The notes under the pieces are model-generated. The model searched no databases. It was given only the letters and a program-made list of their open reading frames with translations, and had not been told where the DNA came from. Both the position numbers and the translations under genes were made by a program. Source: Actinomycetes bacterium (GTDB lineage Bacteria > Actinomycetota > CALGFH01). Taken from it: DNA of 9,014 bases. The stretch lies in contig JASLIH010000363.1 in NCBI GenBank assembly GCA_030152105.1, positions 1 to 9,014 on the forward strand, read 5' to 3'. Of this stretch, positions 1-6,321 are shown in pieces (position 1 is the stretch's first letter; each line of letters begins with the position of its first letter).

Positions 1-593
1 GGCGCGCCCGGGACGCCCATGACCCCGCCGACCTCGTGGCCGTCGGGGCGGCGCAGGAAGGTGAAGTCGAAGTCGGGCAGGTCCTGGTTGCCGTCGAGGG
101 TGAAGCCGAACACGGCCGCATAGAACGCCCGGGCCGGCTCCGGGTCGGGGGTGACGAGGTCGTTGCGGACCAGCGACCCGGGCTCGTTCACGACCTCGCA
201 GCCGACGAAGCCGCGGCCCTCCCAGAGGCCGAACTGGGCCCCCACCGGGTCCTTGGTGATGGCCATGCGGCCCTGGCCGGGGACGTCCGCCGGCGCCAGA
301 ACGACGCTGCCGCCGGCGTCGGTGACCCGCCGGACGGTGGCGTCGCAGTCGCCGGTGGCCAGGTAGACGTTCCACCAGAACCGGCTGGCCTCCGGGTCGG
401 GGTTCTCGGCCAGGGCGGCCACCGGCCGGCCGCCGAGCAGACACCGGGTGTAGCGCATCGTCTCCGGCGGCCCGACCTGGAACTCCCAGCCGAACAGGGC
501 CCCGTAGAACCGCATCGCCTGCTCCAGGTCGGGGATGCCGAGGTCGATCCAGGTCGGGGTCCCGTCCGGCTGGTTCTCGGTGACGAAGCTCAT
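1..593 (-). CDS. VOC (glyoxalase/bleomycin-resistance-like) family protein, two modules, C-terminus cut by window edge
   Basis: The reading frame runs off the left edge and shows about 197 residues from an ATG at 593. It begins MSFVTENQPDGTPTWIDLGI and has two similar halves. Each half carries the VOC pattern of a 'D..P...RFY..LFG' helix: DLEQAMRFYGALFGWEF near residues 25-42, and DPEPARAFYAAVFGFTL near residues 152-168. The first module ends with DPVGAQFGLWE. Family members are usually about 250-265 aa, so roughly the last quarter is missing. VOC proteins are small metal-dependent dioxygenases, isomerases, lyases or resistance proteins. This hydrolase-like subfamily is common in actinobacteria and mostly uncharacterised, so the substrate is unknown. 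The start is supported by an AAGGAG Shine-Dalgarno at 598-603, 4 nt upstream. The gene is divergent from the EAL gene, with 56 bp between starts. Confidence 0.88.
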   Translation of the reverse strand, partial: MSFVTENQPDGTPTWIDLGIPDLEQAMRFYGALFGWEFQVGPPETMRYTRCLLGGRPVAALAENPDPEASRFWWNVYLATGDCDATVRRVTDAGGSVVLAPADVPGQGRMAITKDPVGAQFGLWEGRGFVGCEVVNEPGSLVRNDLVTPDPEPARAFYAAVFGFTLDGNQDLPDFDFTFLRRPDGHEVGGVMGVPGA

Positions 594-597
594 CGGG

Positions 598-603
598 CTC
601 CTT
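598..603 (-). promoter_or_regulatory. Ribosome binding site of the VOC gene
   Basis: AAGGAG read on the minus strand, 4 nt before the ATG at 593. It decides the start and shows that the TTG at 602 on the plus strand is not a credible start for the neighbouring EAL gene. Confidence 0.6.
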
Positions 604-649
604 GCTCCGGGGGCTCAACCTGGGCTGGCCGGTGGTCGATCAGATCACC

Positions 650-1920
650 ATGAGTACGCCTGGAGTCTCCCACCCCTTCCCGACGACGGTGGAGGACTTC
701 CTCCGGGTTCTCGAGGAGCGGGCCGTGCAGCCGCTGTTCCAGCCCCTCATCGACCTGGAGAGCCGCCACGTCCTCGGCTACGAGGCCCTGGCCAGGGGGC
801 CGATGGGGTCGGCCCTGGAGTCGCCCGCGGCCCTGTTCGGGGCGGCCTGGCGGGCGGGTAGGGTGGCCGAGCTGGACTGGGTCTGCCGGGCGGCCGCCTG
901 CACCGAGGCCGGCCGCTGCGGGCTGGTCCCGCCCCTGACCCTGTTCGTCAACGCCGAGCCGGTCACCCTCGGCGTCGCCTGCCCCGACGATCTGAGTCCG
1001 GCCATCGAGCTCGGCGAGGACCGCCTGCGGGTGGTCGTCGAGGTGACCGAGCGGGCCGTGGCCGGCGACCCGGCCCGGCTGCTGGCCACCGTCGCCCAGG
1101 CCCGCCGGGCCGGCTGGGGCGTCGCCCTCGACGACGTCGGCGCCGCGCCGGCCAGCCTGGCCGTGCTGCCCTTCGTCCGCCCCGACCTGATCAAGCTGGA
1201 CATGCGCCTGCTCCAGGGCCGGACGACCGCCGAGGCGGCCCATATCGTCAACACCGTCCGGGCCCAGGCCGAGCGGACCGACGCCCTGGTCATCGCCGAG
1301 GGCGTCGAGACGATCAAGCACGCCCGCGAGGCCGCGGCCGCCGGCGCCACCATCGGCCAGGGGTTCCTGTTCGGCCATCCGGCGCCGCTGCCGTCGGAGA
1401 TGCCGCCGCCCACCGAGGCCATCCCGCTCCGCAGGGCCCAGGCGGCCACCGCCGCCGCCACCCCCTGGGAGGTGGTGGCCTCGGCCCGGGAGGCGCGCCG
1501 GGTCACCAAGGACCTGCTTGCCGAGACCTGCATGCAGCTGGAGCACCAGGGCCTGGACGCGGCCGAGCCCAACGTCCTGCTGGCCTGCTTCCAGGAGGCG
1601 GGCCAGTTCACCCCGGCCACCCAGAGCCGGTATGAGTTCCTGGCGACCCGGGCGGCGTTCACCGGCGCCCTCGGCCACGGCATGCCGGTGACCCCGGTCG
1701 CCGGGGTCCGGGGGGCCGACCTGGCGCCGACGACCCTCTGCGCGGCGAGTGGGCCCTGATCGTGATCGGCCCCCGGTTCGCGGCCGCCCTGGTCGCCCAC
1801 GACCTCGGCGACGACGGGCCCGACGACCAGCGCCGCTACGACATGGTCGTCACCCACGACCGCGAGCTGGTCATCCGGGCGGCCGAGCCGCTGCTGCGGC
1901 GACTGGTCCCCGAACACTGA
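650..1920 (+). CDS. EAL-domain c-di-GMP protein with C-terminal DICT sensory domain, disrupted by a one-base frameshift
   Basis: The EAL domain covers about residues 20-250 from ATG 650. Residues matching the active site of c-di-GMP phosphodiesterases are present: E45 of YEAL, N101, E131/E134 of EVTE, D161-D162, K182, E217/E220 of AEGVE and Q237 of GQGF. Loop 6, normally DDFGTGYSSL, reads DDVGAAPASL, so activity is not assured. A DICT-like domain, known from c-di-GMP and two-component proteins, follows from about residue 275; it contains CFQEAGQFTPATQSRYEFL. The original frame stops at 1757-1759 (369 aa). The expected continuation, RGEWALIVIGPRF to LLRRLVPEH, lies in the next frame and ends at 1920. 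Restoring one base near 1711-1731 gives one 423-aa protein. There is no signal peptide, so it is probably a cytosolic regulator. ATG 650 was chosen because the upstream TTG at 602 lies in the divergent gene's leader. No good Shine-Dalgarno is visible, so a leaderless transcript is possible. Confidence 0.85.
1711..1731 (+). other. Probable frameshift site in the EAL-DICT gene
   Basis: Homology-like continuity switches from the frame of ATG 650 to the frame ending at 1920 in this interval. Adding one C in the CC at about 1727-1728 gives the smooth reading RGADLAPDDPLRGEW. Adding one G to the G6 run at 1710-1715 is an alternative with a less convincing result. No known programmed slippery sequence was recognised. 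Confidence 0.65.
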
Positions 1921-1966
1921 CCAACGGGGCATTGCCGGAGCTTGGGGAGTATGAGAGCCTCCGGCC

Positions 1967-3862
1967 ATGCCACGCGTCGCGCACGGATCGTCGGCCACAC
2001 CGGAGCAGCTCCGGCAGGCGCATGAGGCCATGGCCGAACGGGCCGCCGAGGTCGACCTGGGCTTCGCGGTGTCGGCCCCGGCGGTGCTGCAGAACTTCGA
2101 CTTCCTGTTCCCCGAGCTCCAGGACGACGAGGCCAACCTGCTGCCCCGGTCGGCGACCACCGTCAAGCGCCTGAAGGAGCTCGGCCGGGCCATGGTCGAC
2201 CCCGGACCGGTCACCGGCGACGGCACGGTCCCGGCCATCTACACCTACTTCGGCCAGTTCGTCGACCACGACATCACCTTCGAGACCAGCTCCTTCACCA
2301 CCGCCAAGCTGCTCGCCCCGGGCCTGGCGCCCCTGCCCGAGGCCCAGATCCGCAACGACCTCAAGAACCTGCGCACGGCCAGCCTGGAGCTGGACAGCCT
2401 GTACGGCCCGCCGGCCCCGCGCGACCCGGCCAGCCACAGCCGGATGCTGATCGGCAAGGTCACCAAGCTCAACGGGACCTCGGTACCGCTCAAGCGGCCG
2501 CCCGGCAAGGGCGACGACAACGACCTGCCGCGCGAGAGGCGCAACGCCGACCCGCTGCGCGACCGGGCGGCCCGGATCGGCGACCCCCGCAACGACGAGA
2601 ACCTGATCGTCGCCCAGCTGCATCTGGCCTTCCTCAAGGCCCACAACCGCCTGGTCGACCAGGGCCGGACCTTCGAGGAGGCGCGCCGGCTGGTGCGCCA
2701 GCACTACCAGCACATCGTGCTCCAGGACTTCCTCAAGCGAGTCGCCGACCCCGCGATCGTGAACGGGATTCTCACCGGCGGGAACCGCTTCTACGACGCC
2801 ATGGGCGAGCCGTTCTTCCTGCCGCTCGAGTTCACCGTGGCCGGGTACCGCTTCGGCCACACCATGATCAGGGACACCTACGACTTCAACCTCAACTTCA
2901 CCGAGGCCACGCTGGGGCTGCTGTTCACCTTCACCGCCCTCAGCGGCGAGCTGGGCGATTTCGACACCCTGCCCGACAACTGGATCGTCCAGTGGGAGCG
3001 CTTCATCGCCGCCGGCGGTGGCAGGAACAAGGCCCGCAAGTTCGACACCAAGCTGTCCGGCGGCCTGTTCCAGCTGCAGACGGTCACCGGCGAGATCGAG
3101 CAGCCGGCCGACGCGGCCAACCTGGCCGTCCGGAACCTGCTGCGCGGCTACGGGCTGCGCATGCCCACCGGGCAGGCCATGGCCGCCCGGCTCGGCCTGC
3201 CGGTCCTGACCGCGGCCCAGCTCGAGGCGGCCGCGGCCAGCGAACGCCAGGCCCACGTGCTGAAGACCTCCGGGTTCCTGGAGCGGACGCCGCTCTGGTA
3301 CTACCTGCTGGCCGAGTCGAGGCACCACGGCGGCCAGCGGCTCGGCCCGGTGGCCAGCACCCTGGTCGCCGAGGTGCTGGTCGGCCTGGTCCGGCGCAGC
3401 GACGACTCCATCCTGGCCACGCCCGGCTGGGTGCCGTCGCTGCCCTCGGCCACGCCGGGCAGGTTCGAGCTGGCCGACCTGCTGCGGTTCGCCAAGGTCG
3501 TCGGGGGCGGGGCCGCGCCCCAGACCTACAAGGTCAAGAAGGGCGACACGCTGTCCAGCATCGCCAAGGCCAAGCTGGGCGACGCCAAGCGCTGGCCGGA
3601 GCTGTTCGTCCTCAACCGGGCCAAGATCCGCCACCGCGACCGGCTCACCGTCGGCCAGGTCCTGACCCTGCCCGGGGCCACCCCGGTCCAGCCCAAGCCG
3701 CAGCTCTACAAGGTCAAGCGGGGCGACACCCTCTCCAGCATCGCCAAGGCCAAGCTGGGCGACGCCACCCGGTGGCCGGAGATCCAGCGGCTCAACCGCG
3801 ACGTGGTCCCCAACCCGAACGACATCGCCCCTGGCCTGGAGCTGGTGATCGTCAAGCGCTGA
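1967..3862 (+). CDS. Animal-type heme peroxidase with two C-terminal LysM repeats
   Basis: This 631-aa protein has the animal (MPO-type) heme peroxidase fold at about residues 40-505. FGQFVDHD (95-102) supplies Q97, D100 and H101, matching the distal Gln91, Asp94 and His95 of myeloperoxidase in exact spacing. GDPRNDEN (205-212) gives R208 and E211, matching Arg239 and Glu242. YRFGHTMI (294-301) gives the proximal H298, and N390 fits Asn421. D100 and E211 would allow ester links to heme. Residue 212 is Asn where MPO has the sulfonium-forming Met243. Two LysM repeats follow (about 521-569 and 581-630), joined by a Pro-rich linker. Bacterial relatives oxidise halides or organic substrates with H2O2; the substrate here is unknown. 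The N-terminus is hydrophilic with no signal peptide. A TGA at 1952-1954 in the same frame excludes an upstream start. No well-placed Shine-Dalgarno is seen. The polymerase gene follows after 35 bp. Confidence 0.93.
   Translation: MPRVAHGSSATPEQLRQAHEAMAERAAEVDLGFAVSAPAVLQNFDFLFPELQDDEANLLPRSATTVKRLKELGRAMVDPGPVTGDGTVPAIYTYFGQFVDHDITFETSSFTTAKLLAPGLAPLPEAQIRNDLKNLRTASLELDSLYGPPAPRDPASHSRMLIGKVTKLNGTSVPLKRPPGKGDDNDLPRERRNADPLRDRAARIGDPRNDENLIVAQLHLAFLKAHNRLVDQGRTFEEARRLVRQHYQHIVLQDFLKRVADPAIVNGILTGGNRFYDAMGEPFFLPLEFTVAGYRFGHTMIRDTYDFNLNFTEATLGLLFTFTALSGELGDFDTLPDNWIVQWERFIAAGGGRNKARKFDTKLSGGLFQLQTVTGEIEQPADAANLAVRNLLRGYGLRMPTGQAMAARLGLPVLTAAQLEAAAASERQAHVLKTSGFLERTPLWYYLLAESRHHGGQRLGPVASTLVAEVLVGLVRRSDDSILATPGWVPSLPSATPGRFELADLLRFAKVVGGGAAPQTYKVKKGDTLSSIAKAKLGDAKRWPELFVLNRAKIRHRDRLTVGQVLTLPGATPVQPKPQLYKVKRGDTLSSIAKAKLGDATRWPEIQRLNRDVVPNPNDIAPGLELVIVKR
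3527..3601 (+). repeat. LysM-encoding DNA repeat, copy 1
   Basis: This 75-bp stretch begins at the TACAAGGTCAAG codons and is repeated exactly 180 bp downstream. I count about 7 mismatches over 75 positions, with an identical core of about 34 bp. It encodes YKVKKGDTLSSIAKAKLGDA and the next few residues. Confidence 0.85.
3707..3781 (+). repeat. LysM-encoding DNA repeat, copy 2
   Basis: Second copy of the 75-bp LysM-encoding unit, 180 bp (60 codons) after the first, encoding YKVKRGDTLSSIAKAKLGDA. The near-identity of the DNA suggests recent duplication or gene conversion inside the peroxidase gene. Confidence 0.85.
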
Positions 3863-3882
3863 CCCCGGCTGTCGCTGGGGAC

Positions 3883-3895
3883 GGGCAGACTGCCC
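3883..3895. promoter_or_regulatory. Short palindrome just before the polymerase start
   Basis: GGGCAG-A-CTGCCC is a perfect 6-bp inverted repeat around one base, ending 2 nt before the ATG at 3898. No Shine-Dalgarno is visible between it and the start. It could be an operator or a small hairpin at the translation start. Chance in GC-rich DNA is also possible. Confidence 0.3.
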
Positions 3896-3897
3896 CC

Positions 3898-5640
3898 ATG
3901 CGGGTCGCGGTGGTTGGTGCCGAGGGCGGGGGGCTGCTCCAGGCCGTCGCCGAGGACGGCTCGCCCCAGGGGCCGCCCCAGCCGGTCCGGGACCTGGCCG
4001 CGGCCGTGGCCGAGCGGGAGCGGGCCGACCGGCCCCGCTGGGTCTGGGCGGCCACCGCCGAGCTGTACCCGGGCCTGCTACGGGCCGGGGCCCGGGCCGA
4101 CCGGGCCCACGACCTCGGCCTGACCGAGGCGATCCTGCTCGCCGCCGACGGCCGCTGGGGCGAGCCCCGCTCGTTCCCGGCCGCCTGGGCCCGCCTGCGA
4201 GGCCTGCCCGTTCCCGACGACACCGCCAGACCGTCCGGGGCGCCCGGGGCCGGCCAGCCGGCCCTGTTCGACCACGACCTGCTCGGCCTGCCCGGCCCGG
4301 CCGAGCTGCTCGAGGGCGTGGTGGCGGTCCACGCCGACCAGCAGCGACGCCTGGCCGGGGCGGTCCCGGGGACCGAGAGGGTCCAGGGGGTGGGCGCCGG
4401 GGCCCGGGAGGCCGCCGAGGGGGCCGGGGGCGGGTGGCCGGGTGGGCTTGGGCTGCTGGTGGCGGCCGAGTCGGCGGGGGCGCTGGCCGCGGTCGAGATG
4501 GCGGCTGCCGGGCTGCCGTGGCGGCCGGAGGTGCACGATGCTGTCCTGACCGAGCTGCTCGGCCCGCGGCCTCGGGCCGGGGCGGTCCCGCAGCGCCTGG
4601 CCGACCTGGCCGGCCGGGTCGGGGCCGCCTTCGGCCTGCCCCGGCTCAACCCCGACTCGCCCGCCCAGGTGCTGCGGGCCTTCGCGAACGCCGGCACGCC
4701 GCTGCCCTCGACCCGCTCGCACGTGCTGCGGGGCGTCGACCATCCGGCCGTGCCGCTGCTGCTGGCCTACAAGGAGTTGTCGCGGCTGCACGCCACCTAC
4801 GGCTGGTCGTGGCTGGACGCCTGGGTCGCCGGCGGGCGGTTTCGGCCCGAGTACGTGCCTGGCGGCGTGGTGTCGGGCCGCTGGGCGACCCGCGGCGGCG
4901 GCGCCCTCCAGATCCCCCATGCCCTGCGCCGGGCGGTCGTGGCCGACCCGGGCTGGACGTTCGTGGTCGCCGACGCCAGCCAGCTCGAGCCGAGGGTGCT
5001 GGCCGCCCTGTCCGGTGACGACGGCCTGGCCCGGGCCGCGGCCGGGGGCGACCTGTACGCCGCCCTGGCCGCCGACGCCTTCGGCGGCGACCGGGCCAGG
5101 GCCAAGACGGCCCTGCTGGCCGCCATGTACGGCGGCGACGTCGGTCAGCTGATGACCGTGCTCCGGCGGCGGTTCCCGGCCGCCGTCGGCTACGTCGAGG
5201 CGGCCGCCCGCACCGGCGAGGAGGGCGGCCTGGTCCGCTCCCGCCTGGGCCGGACGTGCCCTCCACCCTCGACCGCCTGGCTGGCCGCCACCGAAGCGGC
5301 CGGCGGGCTCGGCCCCGACGCCGAGGCCGTGCCGCGGGGGCGCCGGGCGGCACGGGACCGGGGGCGGTTCACTCGCAACTTCGTCGTCCAGGCGAGCGCC
5401 GCCGACTGGGCCCTGGTCCTGCTCGCCGCCGTGCGCCGTCGCCTGGCCGGGGAGGCCGGCCAGCTGGTCTTCTTCCAGCACGACGAGGTGGTGGTCCACT
5501 GTCCCAGGGACGACGCCGACCGGGTGGCCGCCGAGGTGCGGGACGCCGCCGCCGAGAGCGGCCGCCTGGTCTTCGGCGACACCGCCGTCCGGTTCCCCCT
5601 CAGCGTGGCCGTGGTCGACTGCTACGCCGACGCCAAGTGA
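3898..5640 (+). CDS. Short family A DNA polymerase (actinobacterial 'bifunctional 3'-5' exonuclease/DNA polymerase' family)
   Basis: This 580-aa protein has a full family A polymerase core in its C-terminal half. Upstream of motif A are SGRWATRGGG and LQIPH (about 326-341), matching the TGR...LQ.IP block. Motif A is VVADASQLEPRVLA with catalytic D359. Motif B is RARAKTALLAAMYG with R399, K403, L407 and Y411. GLVRSRLGR lies at 444-452 and NFVVQASAADW at 494-504. Motif C is QHDEVVVH with H528, D529 and E530. L407 stands where E. coli Pol I has Phe762. The N-terminal 200 residues occupy the exonuclease position, but no DEDD acidic motifs are visible, and there is no 5'-3' nuclease domain. It is therefore not the replicative PolA; a role in repair or gap filling is inferred. 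ATG 3898 fits the family N-terminus (MRVAVVGAEGGG). The long open frame upstream to 2992 overlaps the peroxidase and is rejected. Confidence 0.9.
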   Translation: MRVAVVGAEGGGLLQAVAEDGSPQGPPQPVRDLAAAVAERERADRPRWVWAATAELYPGLLRAGARADRAHDLGLTEAILLAADGRWGEPRSFPAAWARLRGLPVPDDTARPSGAPGAGQPALFDHDLLGLPGPAELLEGVVAVHADQQRRLAGAVPGTERVQGVGAGAREAAEGAGGGWPGGLGLLVAAESAGALAAVEMAAAGLPWRPEVHDAVLTELLGPRPRAGAVPQRLADLAGRVGAAFGLPRLNPDSPAQVLRAFANAGTPLPSTRSHVLRGVDHPAVPLLLAYKELSRLHATYGWSWLDAWVAGGRFRPEYVPGGVVSGRWATRGGGALQIPHALRRAVVADPGWTFVVADASQLEPRVLAALSGDDGLARAAAGGDLYAALAADAFGGDRARAKTALLAAMYGGDVGQLMTVLRRRFPAAVGYVEAAARTGEEGGLVRSRLGRTCPPPSTAWLAATEAAGGLGPDAEAVPRGRRAARDRGRFTRNFVVQASAADWALVLLAAVRRRLAGEAGQLVFFQHDEVVVHCPRDDADRVAAEVRDAAAESGRLVFGDTAVRFPLSVAVVDCYADAK

Positions 5641-5643
5641 CCG

Positions 5644-6084
5644 CTACCAGACGCCCCCGACCCAGGTGTCGAGCCGGTCCTGCACCTCGCGGAGGCGCTC
5701 GACCAGGCTCTTGAGCATGCTGAGAGCAATCTCGGGGTTGGTCGACAGGAACACCTGGAACTCGTCGGCCGGGATCCGCAGCGCCTCCAGCGGCTCGACC
5801 GCCTTGACCGTGGCCTCCCGCGGCTTGCCGGCCAGGACGGCCATCTCGCCGAAGAAGTCGCCCCGTTCCAGCCGGTGGAAGCGGCCGCCCACGTCCACCT
5901 CGGCGGCCCCACCGAGCACGATGTACATGGCGTCGCCCGGGTCGCCCCGCTCCACGATGGCCTGTCCGGGCTGGTACGACACCCGCCGCCCGACCGACAG
6001 CACATCGTCGAGGTGCCCACGGTCCAACCCGGCGAACAGTGGCGTGCGCTCCAGCGCCGAGCGCCCGACCGTCATCTCGTCCAT
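5644..6084 (-). CDS. Stand-alone cyclic nucleotide-binding domain (CRP/cNMP-type) protein
   Basis: This 146-aa protein is essentially one cNMP-binding beta-roll with no DNA-binding helix-turn-helix. It opens with the N-terminal helix pattern LERTPLFAGLDRGHLDDVL (11-29), followed by the roll YQPGQAIVERGDPGDAMYIV. The phosphate-binding cassette is FGEMAVLAGKPREATV (78-93). E80 and R89 sit where CRP-type domains bind the ribose hydroxyl and the cyclic phosphate, so ligand binding is plausible. The C-terminal helix 118-140 has a coiled-coil look (LKSLVERLREVQDRL). Such proteins probably act by partner interaction; no partner is identifiable here. The start at 6084 is chosen for its strong GGGAGGA Shine-Dalgarno; in-frame starts up to 6258 are low-complexity. 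The gene converges on the polymerase gene with 3 bp between stop codons. Confidence 0.88.
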   Translation of the reverse strand: MDEMTVGRSALERTPLFAGLDRGHLDDVLSVGRRVSYQPGQAIVERGDPGDAMYIVLGGAAEVDVGGRFHRLERGDFFGEMAVLAGKPREATVKAVEPLEALRIPADEFQVFLSTNPEIALSMLKSLVERLREVQDRLDTWVGGVW

Positions 6085-6088
6085 ACGA

Positions 6089-6095
6089 TCCTCCC
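6089..6095 (-). promoter_or_regulatory. Ribosome binding site of the cNMP-domain gene
   Basis: GGGAGGA on the minus strand, with its GGAGG core 5 nt before the ATG at 6084. It is the strongest Shine-Dalgarno in the window and decides the start against longer in-frame options. Confidence 0.75.
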
Positions 6096-6104
6096 GCTGC
6101 CGCG

Positions 6105-6152
6105 CCGTGCGTTGCCCGTGCCATGCGTTGCCCATACCGTGCCTGACCCACC
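6105..6152. repeat. Three tandem 16-bp units upstream of the cNMP-domain gene
   Basis: The units are CCGTGCGTTGCCCGTG (6105-6120), CCATGCGTTGCCCATA (6121-6136) and the more diverged CCGTGCCTGACCCACC (6137-6152). TGCGTTGCCC is identical in the first two copies. The array lies 20-70 bp upstream of the start at 6084, in the shared region between divergent genes. It could be a set of helically phased protein-binding sites, although 16 bp is not a multiple of the 10.5-bp turn. It could also be a simple slippage repeat. Confidence 0.55.
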
Positions 6153-6255
6153 CGGTCCGCTGCCGGGTCCCCCGGTGGGGGAGCGTAGCCCATCGCCGGG
6201 GGCGAGTGTGTCGGGTTGTCCACAGCCCCGGGGTCCAACGACCCGGGTCGCGGGG

Positions 6256-6320
6256 CACCGCTCAGGCGCGGGCCCCAACTTGCCGATCAGGCAGGCAACC
6301 GACGTCCAGCGGTGGGGGAC
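6256..6320 (+). promoter_or_regulatory. Potential structured 5' leader of the L,D-transpeptidase gene
   Basis: CACCGCT at 6256-6262 is complementary to AGCGGTG at 6308-6314, closing a 45-nt interior. Inside it, CTTGCC (6279-6284) and GGCAGG (6290-6295) can form a 6-bp stem with a GATCA loop and one G-U pair. The 3' arm of the outer stem runs into the G-rich ribosome-binding region, 7 nt before the ATG at 6322, so folding could hide it. This is seen by eye only, no compensatory evidence is available, and GC-rich DNA pairs easily by chance. Confidence 0.3.
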
Positions 6321-6321
6321 C

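Noticed and set aside
602..649. TTG start extending the EAL protein by 16 residues
   Set aside because: It lies within the Shine-Dalgarno complement of the divergent VOC gene. The added residues do not resemble family sequence, and ATG 650 fits better.
36..653. 205-codon plus-strand frame opposite the VOC gene
   Set aside because: The minus-strand VOC frame has clear domain pattern and a good ribosome binding site; this frame is its shadow.
1932..1955. TTGCCG ... TATGAG as a promoter for the peroxidase gene
   Set aside because: The spacing between the two boxes is only 12 bp and neither is a strong match. It may be a lone extended -10, but this cannot be supported.
778..2238. 486-codon minus-strand frame across the EAL gene
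   Set aside because: It is antisense to the EAL catalytic motifs and has no recognisable domain or start signal.
1871..3634. 587-codon open frame on the minus strand opposite the peroxidase gene
   Set aside because: It is antisense to a gene with unmistakable peroxidase and LysM motifs. Its composition is low-complexity (G, Q, L, R, V-rich), as expected for a GC-rich shadow frame.
2992..3897. Upstream extension of the polymerase frame
   Set aside because: It overlaps the peroxidase coding region in another frame and is repetitive R/A/G/P-rich sequence. The family N-terminus begins at 3898.
6231..6244. GGGTC-CAAC-GACCC inverted repeat as a terminator or operator
   Set aside because: The stem is only 5 bp with no following T run, in very GC-rich DNA where such repeats are expected by chance.
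6256..6321. Definite SAM riboswitch call upstream of the L,D-transpeptidase gene
   Set aside because: Only short fragments (GGCAACC, GCGGTGGGG) resemble SAM-type elements. The closing P1 stem and full core were not found, and the downstream gene is not a methionine or sulfur gene.
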